Below, piece by piece: positions 17,697 through 27,276 of a stretch of 64,000 nucleotides of DNA. Numbering within the stretch: the first letter of the stretch is position 1; each line of letters begins with the position of its first letter. Below the pieces are notes generated by a model. That model was not told the origin of the DNA. It saw only the letters and a list, made by a program, of their open reading frames with translations, and did no database searches. The position numbers and the translations under genes were made by a program. This stretch comes from Acidobacteriota bacterium (GTDB taxonomy: Bacteria; Acidobacteriota; Vicinamibacteria; Vicinamibacterales; 2-12-FULL-66-21), in NCBI GenBank assembly GCA_003222675.1, contig QHWT01000055.1:256564-320563 (forward strand), given 5' to 3'.

Positions 17697-18050
17697 AGTT
17701 TCGGAGGTATACGGAGGTAACGGATTTCAACACGAAGCAACGAAGGCAACGAGGGTAACGAAGAAGACGGTGACGAGTACATGCGCCGCGCCGCGCTTCG
17801 CGCGGCAGGAGGTCGAGCGAGATCCCGAATACGAACAACTCTAACCTCATGGGTTGCTCGTATTCGGGATCTCGCACGACCTCCGATGGGCCGGCCACAG
17901 TCGCACTGGCCGGCCGCGGCGCATTCTGCTCTCTCCAACTCGTGTCCAGCTTGGCGCCTCGGCGTCTGGGCGTGAGATCCTCTTCGTTGTTCTCCGTTCG
18001 CTCCGTTGCTTCGTTCTGAAAATCCGTTACCTCCGTCGGCCTTCGTACTC
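17697..18050. repeat. Long imperfect inverted repeat island (about 350 bp) with a 27-bp core stem
   Basis: This gene-free stretch is one large palindrome-like structure. Outer left words (GGAGGTAACGGATTT, GAAGCAACGAAGG, AACGAGGGTAACG) reappear reversed on the right (GTTGCTTCGTT, AAATCCGTTACCTCC). In the centre, 17808-17834 and 17858-17884 pair over 27 bases with one mismatch around a 23-base loop. A smaller hairpin, GGCCGGCCA/TGGCCGGCC, sits at 17889-17915. No transposase or clear target duplication is seen. The right edge touches the fdhD start. Confidence 0.85.
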
Positions 18051-18055
18051 TACAT

Positions 18056-18898
18056 ATGTCAGACACACCTCAAACTCTGGCGCCGATGCGCAAAGTCACG
18101 GTCACGCGTGTCGGCCGCGCGGCTCAGGCCGGACGCGAGGACGTGGCTGCCGCCGAAGAGCCGCTCGACGTGCGGCTGCAGGGGCAGTCCTTCGCGATCG
18201 TGATGCGCACGCCGGGCGACGATCGTGCGCTCGCGGCCGGTTTCCTTTTCTCCGAACGCGTAATCCGGACATCCGACGACATCGGTGCGGTCGAGCACTG
18301 CCGTCATCCCGATCAAGCGAAGGCGCATCACGTCGTGAACGTCTTTCTGCGCGGCGACGCGGCAGCCGCCGCGTTGAAGCATCTCGAGCAGCGACGACGG
18401 GTCGTCGCAAACAGTTCGTGCGGCGTGTGCGGCCGCGCATCGATCGATGAGCTGCGCTCGGACATTCCTCCATTGACGGCCTCGTCCCGCGTGCATGCGG
18501 CGGTGATTAGCGCACTGCCCGGCATGTTGCGCCAGCGACAGGTTACGTTCGACGAAACCGGCGGGCTCCACGCTGCCGGTCTTTTCGACCTGTCGGGCAC
18601 CCTCGTCGCAAGCGCCGAAGACGTGGGACGCCATAATGCCGTCGACAAGGTGGTGGGCGCGATGCTGCTGGAAGATCGCCTGCCGCTGCCGCACGCGATC
18701 CTCATGGTCAGCGGACGCGTGTCGTTCGAGATCGTCCAGAAGGCGTGGCTCGCCGGTGTGCCTGTGCTCGCGGCGGTCTCCGCGCCGACGAGTCTCGCGA
18801 TCGATCTCGCGCGCGAAGCGGGCATCACGCTGATCGGTTTCGTCCGCGATGGAGGATTCAACATCTACGCGCATGAGGTCCGGATCATTGGTGGGTAA
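18056..18898 (+). CDS. fdhD: Formate dehydrogenase accessory sulfurtransferase FdhD
   Basis: A 280-residue cytoplasmic protein that delivers sulfur from IscS to the Mo/W-bisPGD cofactor of formate dehydrogenase. The family motif is ANSSCGVCGRASIDEL (catalytic Cys pair C-x-x-C at about 121-124), with GGLHAAGLFDLSG, EDVGRHNAVDKVVG and the C-terminal GRVSFEIVQKAWLAGVP. The length is normal. No formate dehydrogenase gene lies in the window. The ATG at 18056 is 6 bases after a large inverted repeat, and no strong ribosome site is seen. Confidence 0.97.
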   Translation: MSDTPQTLAPMRKVTVTRVGRAAQAGREDVAAAEEPLDVRLQGQSFAIVMRTPGDDRALAAGFLFSERVIRTSDDIGAVEHCRHPDQAKAHHVVNVFLRGDAAAAALKHLEQRRRVVANSSCGVCGRASIDELRSDIPPLTASSRVHAAVISALPGMLRQRQVTFDETGGLHAAGLFDLSGTLVASAEDVGRHNAVDKVVGAMLLEDRLPLPHAILMVSGRVSFEIVQKAWLAGVPVLAAVSAPTSLAIDLAREAGITLIGFVRDGGFNIYAHEVRIIGG

Positions 18899-19039
18899 CG
18901 CGCTACACACGTAGCGTCGCGACCTTCGGCCGAGCTTCCATTAATTGGTGCCGACGCACCATCCAGCAGGCTCAAGTTCCTGAATCACAAAACTTTGTGC
19001 TGGCACCGCGGTTGCCTTGAAGGCACCGAGGTGCTGTTG

Positions 19040-21343
19040 ATGGTGCGTCGATCGAACGTCGTGATCGCAGCCGTGGCGCTGCTGGCCGTCTTCACCTGGT
19101 CGGTGTCGGCGATCGCGCTCCTCGGGGCGTGGCGGCTCGCCGGCGAGCTGGACCGCGCCACCGAAAGGGCGCGGCTCGAACCGCACGCGCAGGCATCGGT
19201 CGTCTTCGATCGTCACGAGCACCCGGTGTTCTCCTTTTATCTAGAACAGCGGCTCGATGTGTCGTTCCAGTCGGTGTCGCCGCACATGATCGATGCGATC
19301 CTCGCGGCCGAGGATCGACGCTTCTATTCACATCATGGCCTCGACGGCGTCCGCATGGTGAAGGCGGCGTGGCGCAACTGGCGCGCGGGACGAATCGTCG
19401 AAGGGGGCAGCACCATCACGCAGCAACTCGCGCGCGCTGAACAGCTCACGTCCGCGCGCACCTTCACGCGAAAGATCCGCGAGGCGGTGCTCGCGGCGCG
19501 GTTCGAGGAGCGCTACAGCAAGAGCGAGATTCTCGGCGCGTACTTGAACACCGTGTACTTCGGCGACGGCTACTACGGCGTCGAAGCCGCGTCGCGCGGC
19601 TATTTTGCCAAGGCTGCGTCGACGCTGCAGCCGCACGAGGCGGCCCTGCTCGCCGCGCTTGTACGATCGCCGTCCGCCTACTCGCCGTCTTACGCACCCG
19701 CGCGCGCGCTCGCGCGGCGCAATCTCGTGTTGCGCCTGATGCGAGATACGGGGAAGTTGACCGACGGGCAATACCGGGCCTCGGCCGCCCTGCCGCTCCG
19801 CGCCAACAGCACGCCGGCGATTCTCAACGCATCGGACGGCGATTCGCGTGCGTGTGGCCAGTACTTCCAGGAGGAGGTGCGGCGCGAATTGATGGCCCGC
19901 TTCGGCGACCACCAGGTGCTGAAGGGTGGCCTGCGCGTTTACACGGGCTACGACGAGCGGATGCAGTGCGAGGGAGAGCGCGCGATTGCCACGCGGATCG
20001 CGCAGATCGTCAGGCTGCGCCCGAAGGCTCGCGACCTGCAGGGCAGTCTCGTTGCGATCGATCCCGCGTCGGGGGAAGTGCGCGCGATCGTCGGCGGACG
20101 CGAGTTCGCGGCCAGCAGCTTCGATCGGGCCATCCAGGCGCGGCGGCAGCCTGGCTCCGCTTTCAAACCCATCATCTACGCCGCGGCGCTGGAGCAGGGC
20201 TTCGCGCCCGGCTCGATCCTGCGGCACCTCGACGAACCCATCATGACCTCGTCGGGCCCGTGGCTCCCAGGCGGAGAACACGAGCAGCCGGAGTACACGT
20301 TGCGCTCTGCGCTCAAGATCTCGAGCAACCGTGCCGCTGCCCAGTTGCTGCAGCAGGTCGGCCTCCGCGTCACCGAGTACTACGCGCAGCGGCTCGGGAT
20401 CGAATCGCGCCTTCCATCGGTGCCATCACTCGCGCTCGGGACGGGTGGCGTCACGCTGCTCGAGCTGACGTCGGCATACGGCGTGTTCGCCAATCAGGGC
20501 ACCGCGGTGACGCCGCACCTTGTCGTGCGCGTCGAGGATCGCGACGGGCGTACGTTATGGGACGCGCAACCTGCGCGGCGGCCGGTGTTGTCCGAGGCAA
20601 CCGCGTTCATGATGTCGAGCATGCTCGCGGACGTGATTCAGTCGGGGACCGGCACGCCGGCGCGCGCGGCCGGTTTCACATTGCCGGCGGCCGGTAAGAC
20701 GGGAACGACCGACGACTACACGGATGCGTGGTTCGTCGGCTACACGCCCCGACTCGTCGCCGGTGTGTGGTTTGGCATAGATCGTCCGGCGCCCATCATG
20801 AACCGCGGATTCGCCAGCATCGTCGCGGTGCCTGCGTGGGCGCGGTTCATGAAAACGGCCACGGAGGGCGACCCGCCGTCGTGGTATGCGCCTCCGGGGG
20901 ATGTCGAGAAGGTTGCGATCTGCCGATTGAGCGGAAAGCTTGCGACCGATGCGTGCCGCCACGACTGGCGTGGACCTGATTACGTCGCCGCCGACCTGAC
21001 GGACCTTCCGGGCCAGCAGATGGCTTCCGGGTTCAGCAGCACGGCCACTGTTGCGACCTCCGAGGTCGTCAACCAGCCCATGGTCTTCGAGGATTACTTT
21101 CCGGTCGGCAGCGTGCCCTCGGAGGTTTGCCCGCTGCACGGCGCCGCGCCGCTTGGCATCGATGGAGTCGTCGGCTCGGCGTGGCTCGATCGCCGCTACT
21201 CGGTCGAGCCTGCCTCCTCGATTCAACCGGCCGCGGCCGCCGATCTTCCGCCTAAAGGCGGAAGCCACGAACGAAGCATCCTTTACGTCGAGCGCATCCC
21301 GCGCGCGGATGGAACGACGCATTTCGTGATCAAGCAGCGCTGA
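19040..21343 (+). CDS. Class A penicillin-binding protein (GT51 transglycosylase + transpeptidase)
   Basis: A 767-residue PBP1-type enzyme. One N-terminal helix (7-30), then GT51 with catalytic Glu near residue 91 (AAEDRRFYSHHG), EGGSTITQQLARA and the ILGAYLNTVYFGDGYYGVEAA motif. The transpeptidase has SxxK at S373 (QPGSAFKPI), SSN and KTGTT. It builds and cross-links peptidoglycan in the periplasm. The ATG at 19040 is preferred (GAGGTG upstream) over 18995. The C-terminal tail contains PPKGGSHE, encoded by a palindromic repeat at 21245-21264, and ends within an inverted pair of that element. A second class A PBP is at 33339. Confidence 0.95.
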   Translation: MVRRSNVVIAAVALLAVFTWSVSAIALLGAWRLAGELDRATERARLEPHAQASVVFDRHEHPVFSFYLEQRLDVSFQSVSPHMIDAILAAEDRRFYSHHGLDGVRMVKAAWRNWRAGRIVEGGSTITQQLARAEQLTSARTFTRKIREAVLAARFEERYSKSEILGAYLNTVYFGDGYYGVEAASRGYFAKAASTLQPHEAALLAALVRSPSAYSPSYAPARALARRNLVLRLMRDTGKLTDGQYRASAALPLRANSTPAILNASDGDSRACGQYFQEEVRRELMARFGDHQVLKGGLRVYTGYDERMQCEGERAIATRIAQIVRLRPKARDLQGSLVAIDPASGEVRAIVGGREFAASSFDRAIQARRQPGSAFKPIIYAAALEQGFAPGSILRHLDEPIMTSSGPWLPGGEHEQPEYTLRSALKISSNRAAAQLLQQVGLRVTEYYAQRLGIESRLPSVPSLALGTGGVTLLELTSAYGVFANQGTAVTPHLVVRVEDRDGRTLWDAQPARRPVLSEATAFMMSSMLADVIQSGTGTPARAAGFTLPAAGKTGTTDDYTDAWFVGYTPRLVAGVWFGIDRPAPIMNRGFASIVAVPAWARFMKTATEGDPPSWYAPPGDVEKVAICRLSGKLATDACRHDWRGPDYVAADLTDLPGQQMASGFSSTATVATSEVVNQPMVFEDYFPVGSVPSEVCPLHGAAPLGIDGVVGSAWLDRRYSVEPASSIQPAAAADLPPKGGSHERSILYVERIPRADGTTHFVIKQR

Positions 21344-21370
21344 CTCGTGGCTTCCGCCTTCACGCGGAAG
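21245..21370. repeat. Inverted pair of the TTCCGCCT-NN-AGGCGGAA element around a PBP gene end
   Basis: Copy one (21245-21270) is a perfect palindrome followed by CCACGA, inside the PBP frame. Copy two (21345-21370) is in the opposite orientation just after the PBP stop and holds the stop codon of the convergent VKOR gene (21360-21362). They flank about 75 bases of the PBP C-terminus. Confidence 0.85.
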
Positions 21371-21761
21371 ATGATTGGACGATGAACAGCGCAAGCAGCG
21401 TCCCATTCGCGATATGCCCCGTCCAGCAGATGCGGCACTCGTGACGGTTCGAAATCAGGCTATACCCGAGGAATGCGCTCATGGCGACGGCGGGGACGGT
21501 CATCACGGCGAGCCACCAGGCCGGCCAGTGTGAGATGACGCCGATCGCGAGCACCGTGTAGAGCAGCACGCCGAGCGCGGCGTTGGGAAATCCAAGCAGG
21601 GATGCGCGTGGCGTGCGAAAGAGCACGGCGCATCCGCCAGCTTCGAGACGGCAGATCTCAGGCCCCGTCAGCCATCCGGGCAGCACGCGGTAATGCCCGT
21701 ACAGCGCGGCGACTGAGGCGGCCGCGCCGCAGGCGAGCGCGATCCAGATCGCCAACGTCAT
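21360..21761 (-). CDS. Vitamin K epoxide reductase (VKOR) family membrane protein
   Basis: A 133-residue protein with four hydrophobic segments. Loop cysteines are present (ICRLEAGGCAVLF), followed by TPRASLLGFPNAALGVLLY, typical of the VKOR Ser/Gly-x-Pro region, and the active-site C-x-x-C is HECRICW near the last helix. Bacterial homologues re-oxidise DsbA-like proteins with quinone, in place of DsbB. No DsbA partner is in the window. The ATG at 21761 overlaps the nei stop (ATGA); a longer ORF to 21854 would run into nei. The stop lies inside a palindromic element. Confidence 0.85.
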   Translation of the reverse strand: MTLAIWIALACGAAASVAALYGHYRVLPGWLTGPEICRLEAGGCAVLFRTPRASLLGFPNAALGVLLYTVLAIGVISHWPAWWLAVMTVPAVAMSAFLGYSLISNRHECRICWTGHIANGTLLALFIVQSSSA

Positions 21762-22591
21762 GATTGAGACGGCTGACACGTCGGGCACCAGTACGTCAGG
21801 CGCGCGTCGCGTCCCTGGGCCTTCACGAGAATACGCGTGCCGCACTTGCGGCACGGCTGCCGCGCACGGCCGTAGACATAGAGGCGCTCGCCGGGATCGG
21901 CACGCCGCGTAGTCCGACGATATCCCGTGTAGGTCACGATGCCGCCGCGCGGATCGGTCACGTTCGCGCGCAAGTACTTCTGCGCCGCGCGAAGGATCTG
22001 CCGCAGCGTTTCGTCATCGAGCGCCGCGACACGAACGAACGGATGGACGCCGCAGATGAACAGCACTTCGGATTTGTAGACGTTCCCCGCGCCTGCGACG
22101 ACCCGCTGGTTCAGCAGCGCCTCGCCGATCTCAGTCGCGCCTCGCTCGCGAAAGCGGCGAATCGCTTCGTCCTCGTCGAAGGATTCAGCGAGCAGGTCGG
22201 GGCCCATGAGGCGCAGGTCTTCCTGCCGCGCAATCGACGTGCGATCGAGGAACTCCGCCACGGGGACGTTGAAGCCGACCGCTTCGAAGGCGTCGGTCGC
22301 GACGACAATGCGCATGTCGCGCCGCGGACGCTGCCAGGTTTCGCCGCGGCGGTAAATGTGCCAGCTCCCGTTCATGCGCATGTGCGTGCGCAGAACGAGG
22401 TCGCCGCTGAAACGCATCAGCAGGTGCTTGCCTGCAGCCGTCACGCTCTCGATGGTGCGCCCCGTCAGCGGATGATCCTCGTGCACGCGCGTCAGCGCGG
22501 GGAACACCGACTCGAAGCGGACGACCAGGTGTCCTGCGAGCGCGCGGTTGAGTGTGCGCGCCGCCCGAAAAATCGTGTCCCCTTCAGGCAT
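21758..22591 (-). CDS. nei: Endonuclease VIII-like DNA glycosylase (Nei/Fpg family)
   Basis: A 277-residue base-excision repair enzyme. The mature N-terminus PEGDTI provides the catalytic Pro2 and Glu3. The helix-two-turn-helix region (EALLNQRVVAGAGNVYKSEVLF) and a C-terminal zinc finger (CRKCG ... YWCPTC) are present. It removes oxidised bases and nicks the abasic site. It lies 63 bases after lhr on the same strand. In actinobacteria a Nei2-type enzyme is likewise encoded with Lhr, so a joint DNA-repair role is likely. The length is normal. Confidence 0.95.
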   Translation of the reverse strand: MPEGDTIFRAARTLNRALAGHLVVRFESVFPALTRVHEDHPLTGRTIESVTAAGKHLLMRFSGDLVLRTHMRMNGSWHIYRRGETWQRPRRDMRIVVATDAFEAVGFNVPVAEFLDRTSIARQEDLRLMGPDLLAESFDEDEAIRRFRERGATEIGEALLNQRVVAGAGNVYKSEVLFICGVHPFVRVAALDDETLRQILRAAQKYLRANVTDPRGGIVTYTGYRRTTRRADPGERLYVYGRARQPCRKCGTRILVKAQGRDARLTYWCPTCQPSQS

Positions 22592-22654
22592 GCCCGGCCT
22601 TCGCCGCGCTGGCCGTCCCGCGGCTTCGGCGAGGCAGGCCTCTGACGGCGTGCA

Positions 22655-25600
22655 CTACCGCTCCGCCGCTCCGGCGAGACGCGCCGCAGCCGAAGGCGAA
22701 GGCGGCCTTCGCATTTGCAGGCCCATCGCGGACGCGTTGAAGCCGGCTTCGATCAGAAACGGCGTCAGCGGGTGATCGGCAGGAGCGCGCCCGTTGATCT
22801 CGGATACGAGCAGGCCGCCGCGGACGTCGTCACGCGCCAGCGCGGCGAGGCGCTCGCCGAGCGCGCGGCCGATCGTCGATCGCGCCGGCTCGTCTTCCGG
22901 CAGGAACGCCACGAGCTGGCGGCCGCCGCGCGGAATGTAGGCAGCGAGCGCTCCGTTGACGAGCACCACGAGCGCGCCGACGGTGCGGGTCGGTCCGCGC
23001 CCCGCAGCTTCGTCAGCCGCCGACGCTTCGGGCCACTTCAACGTCGTGCCGTAGGGATTCGCGGGATCGGTGGCCGCGAGCACGAGGACCTCGGGATCGT
23101 CCGGCGCATCGCGCAAGGAGCGCAGGAGCTCGAGCGCGGGAGGCAGCGCGAACTGCGTCGCGCCCACGCCGCCGACGAAGTACCCGCGCCGTACGCGTCC
23201 GGCGTCCTCGAGCGCCTTCAGCACGTCGTAGACGGCGCCGAAGCCGCCGGCGATTCCTTCCGCGGCGGCCACCTCGCGCGTCAGCACGCCATAGCGCGCG
23301 AGCAGTTGCTGCGCCATCGACGTCGACCACTGCGTGTCCGTCGCGATGGCCGGCAGCCGTTCGGCAAGCAATGACCACCGGCCTTCGGCAGCGGGAGGCG
23401 CCACGCGCCGGGTCCTGAACGTGCGCACGCGCGCGGCCTTGCGCGAACGCCGTTCGGGAGGACGCGTGAACGCGCGCAGCGCATGAAACGTGTCGTTGGT
23501 GATCAGTCCTTTCCACACGAGGTCCCACAGCGCGTCAACGGTCTCGCCGGGATACCCACCGCCGGCGGCCTCGTGCAGCGGAACAAAGAAGGTCGCGCCG
23601 TTTTTCTTGAGATGAGCAGTAATCGCGGCTTCCCGCGGCGACAGATCTGTGGCGGGCACAGGACGCCACAGTCTGGCGAGATGGTCGGTGAGATAAATGG
23701 CGACGCGCCCGTCACGATCGCCGATTGGCTCGACGCCGCGCCATACCACTTCGCCTGCGGCCAGCAGCGCGTCGAGATCCGCCGGCATGTAGCCGTCAAC
23801 GCGCGCCGGGAGCATATCCGATTCCACGATCGATGCGGGGAGCGGCGCCCCTTGGAGATTCTCGACGGCATCGAGCAACGCGTCGAGGCCGCCGCGCTTG
23901 CGGACGAGACCCTGCCACGACGTGACGAGCCGCGCGAGCACGGGAGGATCGACCGGCTCTACCTCCTTGCGCAGCTTGGCGAGCGATCGCCGCCGCACGG
24001 TCTGCAAGACGTCGCCGTCGCACCACTCGCGCCCGCTGCCGCCCGGCCGGAACTCACCCTCGAGCAGTCGTCGCGTCGCGGCGAGTGTTTTCAGTAGTGC
24101 ATCGGCCGTCGATCTCCCGAGTGTGTAGCGGGCGGCAAAGTCACCGCTCGTGAAAGGCCCATGCGTTCGCGCATACCGTCGCGCGAGGTCGAGCGACGCA
24201 TCACGCGTCGGCTCCAGGAGTGACGCCGGCAAGCCGACCGGCAGCGGAACGCCGAGGCCGTCGCGATAGCGCCCCGAATATTCGACGGGAATCACGCGCG
24301 CCTGGCCGCCGATGTTGATCCTGATGATCCGACGATCCCGCAGCAGGCGTTCGATCGCATCGTCCGCATCGATCGACGCTCGCGCGGCCACCTCGTCGCG
24401 CGTGAGATCTCCGAGATGAAGCAAGAGGTCGTGCACGCCGTCGATCGATCGGGCGCGATACCGTTCATCGAGCTGCTGAAGCTGTCGCTCGACGTCCCCC
24501 AGCGCGTCGGCGTCCAGCAGCTCTCGGAGCTCCGCCTCGCCGAGCAGCTCGCGCAGCTGCGCCTGATCGATCGATAAGGCCTGCGCGCGCCGTTCGGCGA
24601 GGGGCGCATCGCCATCGTAGATATAGTTTGCGACATAGCCGAAGAGCAGCGCCGAGGCAAACGGCGACGGTATGCTCGAATCCGCCGTCACTGTCTTGAT
24701 CTCCCGCGCTTCGATCCGGCGCAGCGTCTCGACGAGCGCGGGAATATCGAAGACGTCGCGCAGGCACTCGCGATACGCCTCCAGGATCATCGGAAAAGAT
24801 CCATAGCGGGCCGCGACAGCCAGGAGATCTGCCGCACGCTTGCGTTGCTGCCAGAGCGGCGTGCGTCCGCCCGGACGACGGCGGGGGAGCAGCAGCGCAC
24901 GCGCCGCCGCCTCGCGAAACTTCGCCGCGAAGAGCGCGGTGCTGCCCAGCTGCCGCACGACGAGTGCTTCCGCTTCGTCCGATGCCGGGATCAGCAACGC
25001 CGCGTCGGGCGGATTCTCCGTCTCCGGGAATCTCACGACGAACCCGTCATCCGTCCACATCGTCTCCACATCGGTGCCCGTTTCGGCGCGGACACGTTCG
25101 ACGATGGCCATCGCCCATGGCGCGTGGATGCGGCCGCCGAAGGGGGAGAGCACGCACAATCGCCAGTCGCCGAGCTCGTCCCGCGTGCGTTCGATGACGA
25201 TCGTGCGGTCGTCGGGGACGGCGCCTGTCGCGGCTGCCTGGTCAGCGAGATAGCGGACGAGATTTTCCGCGGCACTGGCATCGAGGTCGTGTTGTTTGGT
25301 CAGCCGCTGGACGGCGGCCCCCGGCGGCATCTGCCGGATGCTGCGAACGAGCTCGCCGATGTGGCGTCCGAGCTCCAGCGGGCGGCCGGCCGCGTCCGCT
25401 TTCCAGAATGGCATCTTGCCCGGCTGGCCCGGGGCTGGCGTCACGATGACGCGATCATGGGTGATCTCTTCGATGCGCCAGGACGAGGCGCCGAGCAGGA
25501 ACGTTTCTCCCACGCGGCTCTCGAACACCATTTCCTCGTCGAGCTCTCCCACGCGGGCGCCGGGTCCGCGCTCGCCACTGAGGAACACGCCGTACAGCCC

Positions 25601-27265
25601 GCGATCGGGAATCGTCCCGCCGTTGATCACCGCCACGCGCTTCGCGCCTTCGCGCGCCGTGATCGTGTTCTTCAATCGATCCCACGTCACGCGCGGACGG
25701 AGATCCGCGAAATCGTCCGACGGATATCGGCCCGACAACATGTCGAGCACGCCCTCGAAGATCGCACGGCTCAGCTCGGCGAATGGCGCAGCGCAGCGGA
25801 GCGCCTGGAACAGGGCGTCGACGTCCCAGTCGTCCATCGCGACCATCGCGACGATCTGCTGCGCGAGCACGTCGAGGGGATTTCGCGGATACCGGCTGGA
25901 TTCGATGTGCGCCTCGTGCATCGCGCGCGTGACGGCCGCGCACGCCACGAGATCACCACGAAACTTGGGCACGATGATGCCGCGGCTCGGCTCGTCGATA
26001 CGGTGTCCCGATCGCCCGATGCGCTGCATTCCGCTCGCCACCGATGGCGGCGCTTCGATCTGGATAACGAGATCGATTGCCCCCATGTCGATCCCGAGCT
26101 CGAGCGACGATGTGGCGACGAGGCCGCGAATCTGTCCGGCCTTCAGCCGATCCTCGATTTCGATCCGTTGCGCGCGTGCCAGGGATCCGTGGTGTGCGCG
26201 AACGAGCGTGTCTCCGGCGAGCTCGTTGAGCGCGGCCGCCAGACGTTCGGCGACGCGGCGGCTGTTGACAAAGATGAGCGTTGAGCGCTGCGCCTGCACC
26301 AGCTCGAGCAGCCGCGGATGAATCGCGCTCCAGATCGACGTGCGTACCGGTCCTTTCGAGGCGGGGCCGCTCGGGATGTCTTCTGCCTCGCCGATGCGGG
26401 CCATGTCCTCGACCGGCACTTCGATCCGAAGGTCGAGACTCTTCTTCTGCGAAGTGTTGACGATGGTCACCGGACGGTAGGTCGGAGCCGCGCGGTCGGC
26501 GGTGAACTCGTCGTGGATGGCGTCCTCTGGATCGAGCGACCCGGTTCCGGCATGCCGGCGAGGTCGAACCTGTCTCGCCGTGGCCGCATCGCGGCGAAGG
26601 CGGACGCCGCCGAGAAAGCGCGCGACCTCGTCGAGCGGCCGCTGCGTCGCCGACAGGCCGATGCGTTGCGGCGCCACGCGCGCTAGCGCCTGGAGACGCT
26701 CCAGCGAGAGCGCCATGTGCGCGCCCCGCTTCGTCGGCACCAGCGCGTGGATCTCATCGATGATGATCGTGTCCACAGATCGCAGCGCTTCGCGTGCGTT
26801 CGAGGTGAGCAGGAGGTACAGGGACTCGGGCGTGGTGATCAGGATGTCGGCCGGCTCGCGCTGGAACCGGGCCCGCTCGATGGCCGGCGTGTCCCCGGTG
26901 CGGACGGCGACGGCCGGGGCGTGAAAGGCCTCGCCGCGCGCCACGGCGCGATTGCCGATTCCCGCGATCGGTGCGCGCAGATTGCGCTCGACGTCAACGG
27001 CGAGAGCCTTCAACGGCGAAACGTAGATGATCCGACAACGATCCGGCGCGACGGGGATGTCGCCGAACATGACCCGATTGATGGCCCAGAGAAACGCCGC
27101 CAGCGTCTTGCCGCTTCCTGTCGGCGCGAGAATCAGCGTCGAGTCACCGCGCGCGATCGCAGGCCAGCCCTGCGCCTGCGGCGGCGTCGGCGCGGCAAAC
27201 GACGCGCGAAACCATTCCGCAACGGATGAGTGGAACAGCTCGAGCACGTCCGCGCGCTTCGCCAC
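22655..27265 (-). CDS. lhr: ATP-dependent helicase Lhr (large, extended form)
   Basis: A superfamily 2 helicase of about 1536 residues. Motif I is APTGSGKT (about residue 47), motif II DEIHAL, motif III SATQ, motif V SSLELGIDMG and motif VI QRIGRSGH. A winged-helix/Lhr-core domain and a long C-terminal extension (PREAAITAHLKKNGATFF, RYGVLTREVA) follow, as in the long Lhr of Mycobacterium. It translocates on single-stranded DNA and unwinds RNA:DNA hybrids in repair. The GTG at 27265 is chosen because residues before it derive from an intergenic repeat. It appears intact over its full length, notable given the damage to neighbours. Confidence 0.95.
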   Translation of the reverse strand: MAKRADVLELFHSSVAEWFRASFAAPTPPQAQGWPAIARGDSTLILAPTGSGKTLAAFLWAINRVMFGDIPVAPDRCRIIYVSPLKALAVDVERNLRAPIAGIGNRAVARGEAFHAPAVAVRTGDTPAIERARFQREPADILITTPESLYLLLTSNAREALRSVDTIIIDEIHALVPTKRGAHMALSLERLQALARVAPQRIGLSATQRPLDEVARFLGGVRLRRDAATARQVRPRRHAGTGSLDPEDAIHDEFTADRAAPTYRPVTIVNTSQKKSLDLRIEVPVEDMARIGEAEDIPSGPASKGPVRTSIWSAIHPRLLELVQAQRSTLIFVNSRRVAERLAAALNELAGDTLVRAHHGSLARAQRIEIEDRLKAGQIRGLVATSSLELGIDMGAIDLVIQIEAPPSVASGMQRIGRSGHRIDEPSRGIIVPKFRGDLVACAAVTRAMHEAHIESSRYPRNPLDVLAQQIVAMVAMDDWDVDALFQALRCAAPFAELSRAIFEGVLDMLSGRYPSDDFADLRPRVTWDRLKNTITAREGAKRVAVINGGTIPDRGLYGVFLSGERGPGARVGELDEEMVFESRVGETFLLGASSWRIEEITHDRVIVTPAPGQPGKMPFWKADAAGRPLELGRHIGELVRSIRQMPPGAAVQRLTKQHDLDASAAENLVRYLADQAAATGAVPDDRTIVIERTRDELGDWRLCVLSPFGGRIHAPWAMAIVERVRAETGTDVETMWTDDGFVVRFPETENPPDAALLIPASDEAEALVVRQLGSTALFAAKFREAAARALLLPRRRPGGRTPLWQQRKRAADLLAVAARYGSFPMILEAYRECLRDVFDIPALVETLRRIEAREIKTVTADSSIPSPFASALLFGYVANYIYDGDAPLAERRAQALSIDQAQLRELLGEAELRELLDADALGDVERQLQQLDERYRARSIDGVHDLLLHLGDLTRDEVAARASIDADDAIERLLRDRRIIRINIGGQARVIPVEYSGRYRDGLGVPLPVGLPASLLEPTRDASLDLARRYARTHGPFTSGDFAARYTLGRSTADALLKTLAATRRLLEGEFRPGGSGREWCDGDVLQTVRRRSLAKLRKEVEPVDPPVLARLVTSWQGLVRKRGGLDALLDAVENLQGAPLPASIVESDMLPARVDGYMPADLDALLAAGEVVWRGVEPIGDRDGRVAIYLTDHLARLWRPVPATDLSPREAAITAHLKKNGATFFVPLHEAAGGGYPGETVDALWDLVWKGLITNDTFHALRAFTRPPERRSRKAARVRTFRTRRVAPPAAEGRWSLLAERLPAIATDTQWSTSMAQQLLARYGVLTREVAAAEGIAGGFGAVYDVLKALEDAGRVRRGYFVGGVGATQFALPPALELLRSLRDAPDDPEVLVLAATDPANPYGTTLKWPEASAADEAAGRGPTRTVGALVVLVNGALAAYIPRGGRQLVAFLPEDEPARSTIGRALGERLAALARDDVRGGLLVSEINGRAPADHPLTPFLIEAGFNASAMGLQMRRPPSPSAAARLAGAAER

Positions 27266-27276
27266 AGCCTTATTGT

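Noticed and set aside
17697..18050. Insertion sequence or MITE with a transposase partner
   Set aside because: No transposase ORF, no clear terminal target duplication and no second copy in the window.
17536..18066. Small ORFs over the 17697-18050 palindrome
   Set aside because: They are translations of inverted word repeats, with different peptides on each strand and no start signals.
23013..26686. Long plus- and minus-strand ORFs overlapping lhr
   Set aside because: Arg/Ala-rich shadow frames typical of GC-rich DNA, without recognisable motifs.
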